Source of the DNA: Streptomyces sp. S.PNR 29
Lineage (GTDB): Bacteria; Actinomycetota; Actinomycetes; Streptomycetales; Streptomycetaceae
Direction of reading: 5' to 3'
Assembly (NCBI RefSeq): GCF_030386795.1
Contig: NZ_JANUQM010000006.1
Coordinates: forward strand, 464,186 to 528,185
Length of the DNA stretch: 64,000 bases
Of the stretch, positions 52,238 to 61,575 are shown piece by piece (position 1 is the stretch's first letter; every line of letters begins with the position of its first letter). The position numbers and the translations under genes are program-made. A model generated the notes under the pieces. That model saw only the letters and a list, made by a program, of their open reading frames with translations, was not told the origin of the DNA and ran no database searches.

Positions 52238-54079
52238 TCACCCCGGATAGACCGGCGCCGTCCCCTCCGTCACCTTCTGCCACTGCGCCCCGGACGGCAG
52301 CCGCACGATCCCGTCCTCCGAGTAGGCCACCAGCGGCAGCCGTTCGTCCTCGGACGCGGCGATCTCCTTCACACCCGTCAGGGCAGCCGGCGCCGGTGCC
52401 TCCGGAGTGGAGCCGTCGACCTGGACGTACCGCATCTGCTGGACGCCCCCGTGCTCGCGCCCGACCACCACGAGCCGGCTGTCACCGGCCCAGGACATGG
52501 CCGTGACCTCCTCCAGCTCCGGAGTCGCCGACCGCAGTTCCAGCACGGTGACGGCGGGCCGCTCGCCCGACCGCTCGTCCCGTTCGATCCGCCCGATGAG
52601 CAGGGACCCCTTGCCGTCCTTCTCCACCACGAGCGCGATCCGCACCCCGTCGGCAGCCACCCGTACGGCCCGGATACGCCCGTCCAGCCCCGGAACCTTC
52701 ACTTCGACCGGGTCACCGGCGCCCTTCTGCAGCAGGAGCAGCCGGGGGTCGGCGGCATCCCGGTCGGCGACCCACAGATCACCCCGCGCGTCCCAGCTGG
52801 GCGGCGTGAGCCGGTCGTCCTCCGTCCGCCCGTGGCTGACCAGCACGGGATCCCCGAGCGAGCCGCCCGACACCAGCGACCCGACGTACAGCGCCTTGCC
52901 GTCGAGGCTCACGCCCGCCGCGGTGTGCTCGTCGCGCGAGACCGCCACCGACCGCATCGCCGTGTCACCCTCGCCCAGCGCCCCCGGCGCCGGTTCCGGC
53001 GTGGTGTCGCTTCTGCCCGCCGGTATCCGTACCAGCCGGTGCTTGCCGTCGATGAAGTACAGGTAGGTGGGGCTCTGCGCCGAACCGTGCGTCGCGACGG
53101 TCTGGAGCCGGTCCTCGGAGAGCGAGCACAGCGGCGCATTCCCCGCCCGCAACTCCACCTCGTCCACCGCGGGGGTGAGGTTCTGCAGCGTGAACAGCAG
53201 CTGGGCCGCCATCTCGTCGCACGTGTCCTGGCCCACCCGGGCGGCCCTGTCGTTCAGCGGCACCGTCAGCTTGTTGCGATCGTCGGGTGTCAGCGGGGCG
53301 GCGCCCTTCTCCAGCGCCGTACCGGTGGGGAAGCTCGACCTGACGACGTGCCGGAGCAGGCTCGTGGGCCCGCTGAGGACGGAGCGCACGACCTGGGTCA
53401 TGGAGTCCACGCGCTCGCGCAGGTAGATGGGATCGGCGACGACCGCCGGCTGCGCGTTCGGATCGGCCTCGTCGTTCGATGCGACGTTCGACGCGAAGTA
53501 GTACTTGTTGACCGACATGTAGTTGCGCTGGAAGTCCGACTTGCCCATGACGACGCCCGGCGGCGGCACGTCGATGCGCCACTGCCCGCTCTTCCCGTCC
53601 CGAGTGAGGTGCACTGGCTGGCTGTACGGCCCGTCGGCGGGCGTGTACGACTGCTGCGCGTTCACCGTGGCGACCTTGGCGCCGGTCAGGGTGACCGAGT
53701 AGTCATTGGCGTCCTCCCGGTTTCCCGAGTGCTCGGACGTGGTCCCGGGGCCGCCTGCGAGCACCGTGGTGGACGACTCCGGCCGCCACGTCTTGGCGGC
53801 CTCCGGAGTCAGATACTTCCGCGCCGTCTCATAGTTCGGATCGTCGCTGGTCAGCGCCTCCAGGAAGCCCTGCACGATGTCCGGCGCCGAGGCGTTCTCA
53901 GGCGGCGGCATCGCGAACACCCGCACCTGCGTGTCCTGCCGGGGCGTGGACTCCACGCCCCGCAGATCCCCGCTGTCGGGCATGGAAGCGCACCCGGCCA
54001 GCACCACGACACCACAGGCGGCATACACCGCCGCGCGCAGCGCCTTCCGCCGGCCGCCCCCCTCGCGGTCAGCGCCCAC
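52238..54079 (-). CDS. lpqB: Lipoprotein LpqB
   Basis: The lipoprotein partner of the MtrAB two-component system, 613 residues. The signal peptide ends in the lipobox LAGC with Cys30. The N-terminal part is a GerMN/sporulation-type domain (FAMPPPENASAPDIVQGFLEAL), and the C-terminal part (from about 320) is a beta-propeller-like domain with repeated (D/E)GK and W-D strands. In mycobacteria LpqB binds the outside part of MtrB and affects MtrA phosphorylation. The GTG at 54077-54079 has GGGGAGG six bases upstream. It overlaps the mtrB end by 11 bases, so the two are translationally coupled. Confidence 0.95.
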   Translation of the reverse strand: MGADREGGGRRKALRAAVYAACGVVVLAGCASMPDSGDLRGVESTPRQDTQVRVFAMPPPENASAPDIVQGFLEALTSDDPNYETARKYLTPEAAKTWRPESSTTVLAGGPGTTSEHSGNREDANDYSVTLTGAKVATVNAQQSYTPADGPYSQPVHLTRDGKSGQWRIDVPPPGVVMGKSDFQRNYMSVNKYYFASNVASNDEADPNAQPAVVADPIYLRERVDSMTQVVRSVLSGPTSLLRHVVRSSFPTGTALEKGAAPLTPDDRNKLTVPLNDRAARVGQDTCDEMAAQLLFTLQNLTPAVDEVELRAGNAPLCSLSEDRLQTVATHGSAQSPTYLYFIDGKHRLVRIPAGRSDTTPEPAPGALGEGDTAMRSVAVSRDEHTAAGVSLDGKALYVGSLVSGGSLGDPVLVSHGRTEDDRLTPPSWDARGDLWVADRDAADPRLLLLQKGAGDPVEVKVPGLDGRIRAVRVAADGVRIALVVEKDGKGSLLIGRIERDERSGERPAVTVLELRSATPELEEVTAMSWAGDSRLVVVGREHGGVQQMRYVQVDGSTPEAPAPAALTGVKEIAASEDERLPLVAYSEDGIVRLPSGAQWQKVTEGTAPVYPG

Positions 54080-56120
54080 GAAATGCCTCCCCTTGCCTGT
54101 CCGAGTCCTGCGACCCCGTTTCCGTGCGGCTCGCCGCCTCCGTGTCCTCCTGCCGCCGCGCGGGCGAGGCGGGCCGGGGCACCACGCGTGCGCCGTTGCC
54201 GGGCAGTGCCGTCGGATCGGCCGTCGGGGGCACGGCGGCCATCCGTGGCGTGATCGGGTCCCGGGCCGGCCGCAGCACCGCCTGAGCGGCCGACTGCTGC
54301 GCCGGCACGGTGACGGCCTTGTCCCCTCCGCTCGGCAGACCGGCGTCGTCCAGTCCACGATTGCGCCGCGAGTCCTTGGGCTCCAGCGGTATCGGGGAGC
54401 CCCGCAGCGGCTCGTCCGCGGTACGCGGCAACGTCAGCCGGAACTGCGAGCCGCCCCCCGGCTCCCCCCACGCCTGCAGCCAGCCGCCGTGCAGCCGCGC
54501 GTCCTCCAGGGCGATCGACAGCCCCAGGCCCGTACCACCGGTGGTACGCGCGCGTGCCGGGTCGGCCCGCCAGAAGCGGCTGAAGACGCGGGTCGCCTCG
54601 CCGGGCTTCAGCCCGACACCGTAGTCGCGCACCGCGACCGCCACCGCGCCGCCGGCCGCGGCGAGCTTGACGACGACGTCCCGGCCCTCACCGTGCTCCA
54701 CGGCGTTGACCACGAGGTTGCGCAGGATGCGCTCCACCCGACGGGCGTCGGCCTCGGCGACGACGGGCTGCTGATCACCGACGATCTTCACCTGCGTGCC
54801 CTTGCGCTCGGCGAGCGGCTCGGCCCCCTCGACGACCCGCCGTACGACATCCCTGAGGTCTATCGGTTCCGCCTCCAGCGCCGCCGCGCCGGCGTCGAAG
54901 CGGCTGATCTCCAGCAGGTCGGCGAGCAGCGACTCGAACCGGTCCAGCTGGTCGGCGAGCAGCTCCGCGGACCGCGCGGTCACCGGGTCGAAGTCCTCCC
55001 GCGCCTCGTGGATGACGTCGGCGGCCATCCGCACGGTCGTCAGCGGCGTACGCAGCTCGTGCGACACGTCGGACACGAACCGCCGCTGCATCCGCGACAG
55101 GTCCTCCAGCTGGTTGATCTTCACCTGCAGGTTCTGCGCCATCTTGTTGAAGGCTTCGCCGAGCCGCGCGATGTCGTCCTCGCCGGTGACCTTCATACGT
55201 TCCTGCAGCCGCCCGGCGGACAGCCGCTCGGCGATGCTCGCCGCCATCCGCACCGGGGTGACGACCTGCCGCACCACGAGCCAGGCGATCGCCCCGAGGA
55301 GGACGACGACGAAGAGGCCGGCCGTCGCGAGCGTGCCCTTGACCAGGCTCAGCGACTTCTCCTCCTGCGTCAGCGGGAAGAGGTAGTACAGCTGGTACGG
55401 GTCGCCGTTCGGGTCGTTGATCTGCTTGCCGATGACCAGGGCCGGCTGGGACTCCCTGCCGTCGGTGTAGATGATCCGGGTGTAACTCTGGGCCGCCGCC
55501 GTGCTGTCGCCGACCCGCTCACGCAGGGCCTCGGGCACGCTCGCCGTCGGGCCGACGTAGGGGGAGGCGCGCGGACCGCGTCCGACGCCGCTGTCGTCGC
55601 CCGCGGGAAGCGTGACCACCTCGAAGGCGCCCTGGCCACCGCTGGAGAGCGATTCCACCAGGTCGCTCATCCACTGGATGACGTTCTGCGAGGAGCGACC
55701 GTCTACGGAGGCGTCGTCGTCGCCGGTCACGCTGGCCGCCTCGTCGGCCTTCTGCTTGGCCACGGCGAACCCGCCGGTGGCCTGGCTCTGCGACGCCTTC
55801 ACCTTGGCGTCCAGCAGGCCGTTGCGCACCTGCCCGATGACGACGAAGCCCAGCAGCAGGACGACGCCGAGCGACATCAGCAGGGTCGTGACGACGACCT
55901 TGAGCTGGATGTTGCGCCGCCACAGCCGCATCACCGGCAGCAGCGGGCGACGCACCCAGCGCATGGTCAGGCGGATCACCGGGCTGCCCTGGACGCCCCC
56001 CTGCAGCAACCCGCTCTCCAGAAGACGCCCCCAGCGGGAGCCCGCGTTCTTCCGGCCGACAGGCCGCTCCGCGCGGGCCCGGGACCGGCCGGGCGCCGAA
56101 GCGGCACTGTCACCGGACAT
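54069..56120 (-). CDS. mtrB: Sensor histidine kinase MtrB
   Basis: A membrane histidine kinase of 683 residues. A first transmembrane helix at about 73-95 and a second at about 260-284 flank an extracytoplasmic sensor region of about 165 residues. A HAMP domain follows, then the dimerisation helix with phospho-acceptor His354 (FVSDVSHELRTPLTTVRMAAD). The ATPase domain has the N box (RILRNLVVNAVEHG) and G boxes (DYGVGLKPGE, TGGTGLGLSIA). A Pro/Ala-rich C-terminal tail of about 110 residues is longer than in mycobacteria. It phosphorylates MtrA. The ATG at 56118-56120 follows the mtrA stop closely, so it belongs to the mtrA-mtrB-lpqB operon. Confidence 0.96.
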   Translation of the reverse strand: MSGDSAASAPGRSRARAERPVGRKNAGSRWGRLLESGLLQGGVQGSPVIRLTMRWVRRPLLPVMRLWRRNIQLKVVVTTLLMSLGVVLLLGFVVIGQVRNGLLDAKVKASQSQATGGFAVAKQKADEAASVTGDDDASVDGRSSQNVIQWMSDLVESLSSGGQGAFEVVTLPAGDDSGVGRGPRASPYVGPTASVPEALRERVGDSTAAAQSYTRIIYTDGRESQPALVIGKQINDPNGDPYQLYYLFPLTQEEKSLSLVKGTLATAGLFVVVLLGAIAWLVVRQVVTPVRMAASIAERLSAGRLQERMKVTGEDDIARLGEAFNKMAQNLQVKINQLEDLSRMQRRFVSDVSHELRTPLTTVRMAADVIHEAREDFDPVTARSAELLADQLDRFESLLADLLEISRFDAGAAALEAEPIDLRDVVRRVVEGAEPLAERKGTQVKIVGDQQPVVAEADARRVERILRNLVVNAVEHGEGRDVVVKLAAAGGAVAVAVRDYGVGLKPGEATRVFSRFWRADPARARTTGGTGLGLSIALEDARLHGGWLQAWGEPGGGSQFRLTLPRTADEPLRGSPIPLEPKDSRRNRGLDDAGLPSGGDKAVTVPAQQSAAQAVLRPARDPITPRMAAVPPTADPTALPGNGARVVPRPASPARRQEDTEAASRTETGSQDSDRQGEAFRGR

Positions 56121-56121
56121 G

Positions 56122-56811
56122 TCAGCTGGGCCCTGCCTTGTATCCGACACCACGGACGGTCACCACGATCTCCGGCTTCTCCGGGTCCTTCTCGACCTTG
56201 GACCGCAGCCGCTGCACATGCACGTTGACCAGACGGGTGTCCGCCGCGTGCCGGTAACCCCACACCTGCTCCAGCAGAACCTCACGCGTGAACACCTGCC
56301 ACGGCTTGCGCGCGAGCGCGACCAGCAGATCGAACTCCAGCGGTGTCAGCGCGATCGACTGCCCGTCCCGCTTCACGGAGTGACCGGCCACATCGATGAC
56401 GAGGTCACCGATGGCCAACTGCTCCGGCGCCGGCTCCTCCGACCTCCTGAGCCGCGCCCGGATCCGGGCCACGAGCTCCTTCGGCTTGAACGGCTTCACG
56501 ATGTAGTCATCAGCCCCGGACTCCAGGCCGACCACCACATCCACGGTGTCGCTCTTGGCCGTGAGCATCACGATCGGCACCCCGGACTCCGCCCTGATCA
56601 GGCGGCACACCTCGATACCGTCCCGCCCGGGCAGCATCAGATCGAGCAGCACCAGATCAGGCTTGGTCTCCCGGAAAGCGGCCAGCGCCTTGTCGCCGTC
56701 GGCTACGAAAGACGGCTCAAAACCCTCACCACGCAGCACGATGCCGAGCATCTCGGCCAGTGCGCTGTCGTCGTCGACGACAAGGACTCGTCCCTTCATA
56801 AACGACATCAT
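56122..56811 (-). CDS. mtrA: Response regulator MtrA
   Basis: An OmpR/PhoB-type response regulator of 229 residues. It controls cell envelope, development and secondary metabolism genes in Streptomyces. The receiver domain (about 6-120) has VVDDD, phosphorylation site Asp57 (LVLLDLMLPGRDG) and Lys106 (IVKPFKPKE). The winged-helix DNA-binding domain covers about 130-227 (LTPLEFDLLVALARKPWQVFTREVLL, RLVNVHVQRLRSKVE). The start MMSFMKGRVLVVDDD at 56811 is the one usual for Streptomyces MtrA; two other in-frame ATGs follow at 56808 and 56799. It is the first gene of mtrA-mtrB-lpqB. A 14-bp palindrome 40 bases upstream may be a control site. Confidence 0.97.
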   Translation of the reverse strand: MMSFMKGRVLVVDDDSALAEMLGIVLRGEGFEPSFVADGDKALAAFRETKPDLVLLDLMLPGRDGIEVCRLIRAESGVPIVMLTAKSDTVDVVVGLESGADDYIVKPFKPKELVARIRARLRRSEEPAPEQLAIGDLVIDVAGHSVKRDGQSIALTPLEFDLLVALARKPWQVFTREVLLEQVWGYRHAADTRLVNVHVQRLRSKVEKDPEKPEIVVTVRGVGYKAGPS

Positions 56812-56824
56812 CCCATTCTCATAA

Positions 56825-56865
56825 CAGTGATAGGCGCGCTGGTGGGGAAGCTCACTGACCAGTGA
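56825..56865. promoter_or_regulatory. Palindromic element upstream of mtrA
   Basis: TCACTG-AC-CAGTGA at 56852-56865 is a perfect 6-bp inverted repeat with a two-base spacer. A third half-site, CAGTGA, lies at 56825-56830. The element lies within the 133-base gap between mtnA and mtrA and could be an operator; the regulator is unknown. Confidence 0.55.
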
Positions 56866-56944
56866 CGATAGTCGTACGGGGTCGCTACTGTCTGCCCTCG
56901 CCCGAAGGTCTTGAGGCCGTGACGGGCGGCGGGACGGCCACGTC

Positions 56945-58087
56945 TCAGCTCGTCGCCACCCGGCGTGACCTGGCACACATCTCGGCAAGAGCATCGGCCC
57001 TGACGGGCGAGACGACGCCTTCCTCGGTGACGATCGCCGTCACCAGCTCGGGCGGTGTCACGTCGAACGCCGGGTTGTACGCCTGGGTTCCCAGCGGTGC
57101 CACCGGAATCCCGCCTCCCGCTCCCGTCACCTGCACCTGGGGCGCTGTGACCTCGGTCACTTCGTGCCCGGGGCGCTGTTCGACCTCGATGGACGCCGCG
57201 TCGGGCGTGTCCAGGTCCACCGTCGTCACCGGCGCCACCACGATGAACGGCACATGGTGGTACCGCGCCAGCACCGCGAGCGGATAGCTCCCCACCTTGT
57301 TCGCCACCGAACCATCGGCCGCGATGCGGTCCGCCCCGATCAGCACCGCGTCCACCTCCCCCGCCGCGAACAACGAACCCGACGCGTTGTCCGTGAGCAA
57401 GGTGTACGCCATACCGCTGCGGGCCGCCTCGTACGCCGTCAGGCGAGCGCCTTGCAGCAACGGCCGCGTCTCGTCCACCCACAGCCGCCTGAGCCGCCCC
57501 GCCCGATGCGCCGCCAGAGCCACGGCGAACGCGGTGCCCTCACCGCCGGACACCAGCGACCCCGTGTTGCAGTGCGTGAGGATGCGGTGCCCGCCACCGG
57601 ACAGCAACTCGTCCAGCAGCGCCAGCCCGTGCTCGGCCATACGGGCACTGGCCTCGGCGTCCTCCCGGTGCAGCGCCCGCGCCGCACCCAGCGCGGCTTC
57701 GGCGGCCTGCCGGGCATCACCGCTCCTGGCCAGCACGGCCTGGTACGCGGACTGGGCCCTGCGCACACCGACGGCGAGATTCACCGCGGTGGGGCGGGCG
57801 CCCGCCAGCGCCGTCGCCGCCTCCTCCACGTCGAAGCCCCGCACGGCGGCGAGCGCGACACCGTACGCCCCCGCGATTCCGAGCAGCGGCGCACCGCGCA
57901 CTGCGAGCGAGCGGATCGCCTCCACCAGCGCGGGTGCGTCCGTACAGACCAGCTCCACCTCCTCGGCCGGCAGCCTCGTCTGGTCGAGAAGGACCAGCAC
58001 CGGGCCTTCGGGGGGTTCCTCCCAGCGGATCGCGGGGATCTCGGTCGGCCGCTTCTGCTCGCTGGTTTGCGCGTACTGATCAGCCAT
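56945..58087 (-). CDS. mtnA: Methylthioribose-1-phosphate isomerase
   Basis: An enzyme of the methionine salvage pathway, 380 residues, converting 5-methylthioribose-1-phosphate to methylthioribulose-1-phosphate. It has the substrate-binding VRGAPLLGIAGAYG (63-76), catalytic Cys173 in THCNTGSL and Asp253 in IGADRIAADGSVANKVG. These separate it from the related eIF2B subunits. The ATG at 58085-58087 gives the usual length plus a short polar N-terminus. It lies 133 bases upstream of mtrA on the same strand and is divergent from a membrane protein gene. No other salvage genes are in the window. Confidence 0.95.
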   Translation of the reverse strand: MADQYAQTSEQKRPTEIPAIRWEEPPEGPVLVLLDQTRLPAEEVELVCTDAPALVEAIRSLAVRGAPLLGIAGAYGVALAAVRGFDVEEAATALAGARPTAVNLAVGVRRAQSAYQAVLARSGDARQAAEAALGAARALHREDAEASARMAEHGLALLDELLSGGGHRILTHCNTGSLVSGGEGTAFAVALAAHRAGRLRRLWVDETRPLLQGARLTAYEAARSGMAYTLLTDNASGSLFAAGEVDAVLIGADRIAADGSVANKVGSYPLAVLARYHHVPFIVVAPVTTVDLDTPDAASIEVEQRPGHEVTEVTAPQVQVTGAGGGIPVAPLGTQAYNPAFDVTPPELVTAIVTEEGVVSPVRADALAEMCARSRRVATS

Positions 58088-58227
58088 GCGGCCAGTCTGC
58101 CCCTTTTCCAGCGGACAATTGAAGGTGTGCAGCCCTTACCGTGCCTGGTCCCTCGAAGACCACCCCATGGCACGATGTCTGCCAACCTGCCGCCGCGACC
58201 GCGGACGGGCACCGTGAAGGAGCGACG

Positions 58228-59610
58228 ATGAACGACACTCCGGGCTGGGCCTCGCCCGGATCCGCCCCGTCCGACGGGCAGCAGCCCGGCGCATACGGCC
58301 GCCCTGCCGAGCCCGCGGACCGCCCCGGCCCCGCGCAGCCCGCGGACCAGCCGGGCCCGGAGCCGACGAACCCCGGCACGAAGTGGTCCGAGGAGCAGCC
58401 GCCACCCGGCCAGTGGTCCGCGCCCACCGGCCCCACGGGCCCGACGCAGGCTCCCCCACCCACACCACCCGGCCCGGGCTGGGGCGCCCCGCCCCCCGGC
58501 GCCCCCGGAGCCGGCTACGGAGGCCCCGGCGGCGGCTACGGCCCTGGAGGTCCCGGCGGCCCCTACGGCGGCCCCGGCGGATACGGCGGCTGGGGCACCG
58601 GCTGGGGCGGTCCCCCGCCCGCGGCCAAGCCCGGCGTGATCCCCCTCCGCCCCCTCGGCGTCGGCGAGATCCTCGACGGCGCGGTCTCCACCATGCGCAC
58701 CTACTGGCGCACGGTCCTCGGCATCTCCCTGACCGTCGCCGTCCTCACCGAGGTCGTCGCCGTCCTGCTCCAGGGCCTCGTCCTGAACAACACCAACAGC
58801 GAGACCCTCAACGACCCGAGCGCCACCCTGGACGAGCTGAGCCGCGCGATGGCCGACAGCATGCTCAGCTCCGCGGTCCTCTTCCTGATCTCCACGATCG
58901 GCACCGTCGTGGCGACCGCCCTGCTCACGACCGTCACCAGCCGGGCGGTGCTCGGCAAGTCGGTGACCACAGGCGAGGCCTGGCGGGACGCCCGCCCGCA
59001 AGTGCCGAGACTCTTCGGCCTGATCTTCCTGCTGCTGCTCATCGCCCTGGGCATCATCGCCGCGGGTGCCCTGCCCGGCATCCTCGTGTCCCTCACCGCG
59101 AGCACCGAGGCAGGCATCGCGCTCGCCATCCTGGGCAGCTTCGGCACCAGCATCGTCGCGCTGTGGCTGATGATGCGCTTCTCCCTGTCCTCCCCCGCGC
59201 TGATGCTGGAGAAGCAGGGCATCCGGAAGGCGATGAGCCGCTCCGCGAAGCTGGTCCGCGGCTCCTGGTGGCGGGTCTTCGGCATCCAGCTGCTCGCCGG
59301 GCTCATCGCCGGCATCGTCGGGGCGATCGTCGTCATCCCCTTCACGCTCCTCGCGGCGGCACTGAGCGGCGGCGGCATCAGCGGCTTCCTCACCGGCGCG
59401 GCCAGCGAGGTCGACTGGACGTTCCTCATCGTCAGCGCGATCGGCTCGGTGATCGGCTCCACGATCACCTTCCCGATCACCGCGGGCGTCACCGTGCTCC
59501 TCTACATCGACCAGCGCATCCGCCGCGAGGCCCTCGACCTCGAACTGGCCCGCGCCGCCGGTGTCCAGGGCTACGGGCCCAGCACTCCCGGCCCCACCCC
59601 TGGGGGCTGA
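58228..59610 (+). CDS. Membrane protein with Pro/Gly-rich N-terminus
   Basis: A 460-residue protein. The first 130 residues are cytoplasmic and low in complexity (Pro, Gly, Ala, Tyr; repeated GPGG and GGYG blocks). They are followed by PLGVGEILDGAVSTMRTYWRTVLGISL and about six hydrophobic segments. This resembles the membrane domain seen at the start of some glycerophosphodiester phosphodiesterases, found alone in many actinobacterial proteins of unknown role. AAGGAG lies six bases before the ATG. Four bases separate it from the DUF4129 gene, so it heads a five-gene operon. Confidence 0.85.
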   Translation: MNDTPGWASPGSAPSDGQQPGAYGRPAEPADRPGPAQPADQPGPEPTNPGTKWSEEQPPPGQWSAPTGPTGPTQAPPPTPPGPGWGAPPPGAPGAGYGGPGGGYGPGGPGGPYGGPGGYGGWGTGWGGPPPAAKPGVIPLRPLGVGEILDGAVSTMRTYWRTVLGISLTVAVLTEVVAVLLQGLVLNNTNSETLNDPSATLDELSRAMADSMLSSAVLFLISTIGTVVATALLTTVTSRAVLGKSVTTGEAWRDARPQVPRLFGLIFLLLLIALGIIAAGALPGILVSLTASTEAGIALAILGSFGTSIVALWLMMRFSLSSPALMLEKQGIRKAMSRSAKLVRGSWWRVFGIQLLAGLIAGIVGAIVVIPFTLLAAALSGGGISGFLTGAASEVDWTFLIVSAIGSVIGSTITFPITAGVTVLLYIDQRIRREALDLELARAAGVQGYGPSTPGPTPGG

Positions 59611-59614
59611 TGCG

Positions 59615-60385
59615 GTGAGCACGGCGGGGGGAGTTCTCACAGAGGCGCTGCCGCGCACCGCCGTACGGGCGTTGCTGCGCGCCGGCGACGCCTCCGTACT
59701 GTCACTGTCGCGATCCGGCGACGAACCACCGCTGACGATCCCACGTGATCCCGCGCGGGAGGCGGCACGACGCGAGCTGTCCAAGCGGATGTACCACGAG
59801 AACGACCCCGGCCTGTTCCAGCGCGCCCTGAACGCCTTCTGGGACTGGGTCGACAAACTGCTCAGCTCCGCCTCGGCCGCCACCCCCGGAGGCACACTCG
59901 GACTCGTCGTCATCATCGTCGCCGTCCTGGCAGTCCTCGGCGCCCTCTGGTGGCGCCTGGGCACTCCACGCCGCCAACCCACCTCGTCCGCCGCCCTGTT
60001 CGACGACCGCCCCCGCAGCGCCGCCGAGCACCGCGCGGCCGCCGAAGCGCACGCCGCCCAGGGCCACTGGAGCCAGGCCGTCCAGGAACGCATGCGGGCC
60101 ATCGTCCGCGCCCTGGAGGAACGCGCCCTCCTCGACGTCCGCCCCGGCCGCACCGCGGACGAGGCCGCCGCGGAAGCCGGCCGCGCCCTGCCCTCCCACA
60201 CCGACCGACTGCGCACCGCCGCCCAGGACTTCGACGACGTCACGTACGGCGGGCGAGCGGCGACCGAGCAGTCGTACCACCGCATCACGGACCTCGACCG
60301 CGACCTGGAGCGCACCAAACCACAGCTCACGAGCAGCAGCGACCACAGCACAGCCGCCAACGCCCGCCAGGGAGCCGCCGGATGA
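59615..60385 (+). CDS. DUF4129 domain membrane protein
   Basis: A 256-residue protein with one transmembrane helix at about 93-115. It has a C-terminal cytoplasmic DUF4129 domain (ERMRAIVRALEERALLDVRPGRTADEAAAEAGRALP). DUF4129 is also found at the C-terminus of some bacterial transglutaminase-like proteins that sit with MoxR and DUF58 genes. The function is unknown. The GTG at 59615 was chosen because it follows GGGGG and sits four bases after the previous stop. The stop overlaps the start of the DUF4350 gene (ATGA). Confidence 0.85.
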   Translation: MSTAGGVLTEALPRTAVRALLRAGDASVLSLSRSGDEPPLTIPRDPAREAARRELSKRMYHENDPGLFQRALNAFWDWVDKLLSSASAATPGGTLGLVVIIVAVLAVLGALWWRLGTPRRQPTSSAALFDDRPRSAAEHRAAAEAHAAQGHWSQAVQERMRAIVRALEERALLDVRPGRTADEAAAEAGRALPSHTDRLRTAAQDFDDVTYGGRAATEQSYHRITDLDRDLERTKPQLTSSSDHSTAANARQGAAG

Positions 60386-61575
60386 CGACCGAGGCCACGC
60401 TCCCGTCCACCTCGGCCTCGCCCACCGCACGCCAGGTATGGACCCGCGCGCGAGGCATCGTCCTCGCCCTCCTGCTGCTCCTCACGGCCGCCATCGCGAT
60501 CGCCGTCATCCGCTCCGACGCCCGGCACGGCGCACTCGACCCGCGCTCCGCCGACCCCTACGGCAGCCGTGCCGTCGCCGAACTCCTCGCCGACCGGGGC
60601 GTGTCCACGCGCGTGGTCACCACCCTGAACGCGGCCCGCGCCGCGGCCGGACCGGACAGCACCCTCCTGGTCGCCGCCCCCGACCTCCTGACGCGCCCTC
60701 AACAGTCCGCGCTGCGCTCGGCCACCGCCGCATCCGGCGGCCGTACCGTCCTCCTCGCCCCCGGCAGCCCCTCCGTCGAACGGCTCGCCCCCGGCGTCAC
60801 CGCCGACCCCGCCACGAGCCTCGACTCGACACTGTCCCCCGACTGCGACCTGCCCGCCGCCCGGCGCGCGGGCACCGCCGACACGGGCGGCATCCGCTAC
60901 ACGACCACCCACCTCGACGCCGACGAGTGCTACCCCAGCGAGCGCCTCCCCACCCTGCTGCGCGTTCCGGAGGAGTCCGGCGGCGACACCGTCGTCCTCG
61001 GTTCGCCCGACATCCTCTACAACGACCGTCTCGACGAGCAGGGCAACGCCTCGCTCGCCCTCCAACTCCTCGGCTCCCGCCCCCACTTGGTCTGGTACCT
61101 CCCCTCGCTCTCCGACGCGTCCGCCGCCGACACCGACGACGAACGCGGCTTCTTCGACCTGCTCCCCTCGGGCTGGCTCTGGGGCACCCTGCAGCTCTTC
61201 ATCGCCGCAGCCCTCGCCGCCCTGTGGCGGGCACGCCGGCTCGGCCCCCTCGTGCCCGAAAAACTCCCCGTCGCGATCCGCGCCTCCGAAACCGTCGAAG
61301 GCCGCGCTCGCCTCTACCGCAAAGCGAACGCCCGCGACCGCGCGGCCGCCGCTCTTCGTTCCACCACCCGCACGCGCCTCGCCCCCCTCGTAGGTGTCCC
61401 CGTATCCCAGGCGCACGCGCCCGAGGCCCTGCTCCCCGCACTGTCCGCCCACCTCCACGGCGGCGGACAGTCCCTGCAACCCCTCCTCTTCGGCCTGCCG
61501 CCCAGCGACGACGCAGCACTCATCGCACTCGCCGACCAACTCGACGCCCTCGAAAGAGAGGTACGCCGTCCATGA
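60382..61575 (+). CDS. DUF4350 domain membrane protein
   Basis: A 397-residue protein with a helix near the N-terminus (about 26-44) and a second at about 265-285. The extracytoplasmic region between them carries the DUF4350 domain (DPRSADPYGSRAVAELLADRGVSTRVV). It has a glutamine-amidotransferase-like fold, but I see no catalytic triad. The start overlaps the DUF4129 stop and the end overlaps the moxR start, so expression is coupled. It is probably part of a membrane complex with its neighbours. Confidence 0.85.
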   Translation: MTTEATLPSTSASPTARQVWTRARGIVLALLLLLTAAIAIAVIRSDARHGALDPRSADPYGSRAVAELLADRGVSTRVVTTLNAARAAAGPDSTLLVAAPDLLTRPQQSALRSATAASGGRTVLLAPGSPSVERLAPGVTADPATSLDSTLSPDCDLPAARRAGTADTGGIRYTTTHLDADECYPSERLPTLLRVPEESGGDTVVLGSPDILYNDRLDEQGNASLALQLLGSRPHLVWYLPSLSDASAADTDDERGFFDLLPSGWLWGTLQLFIAAALAALWRARRLGPLVPEKLPVAIRASETVEGRARLYRKANARDRAAAALRSTTRTRLAPLVGVPVSQAHAPEALLPALSAHLHGGGQSLQPLLFGLPPSDDAALIALADQLDALEREVRRP

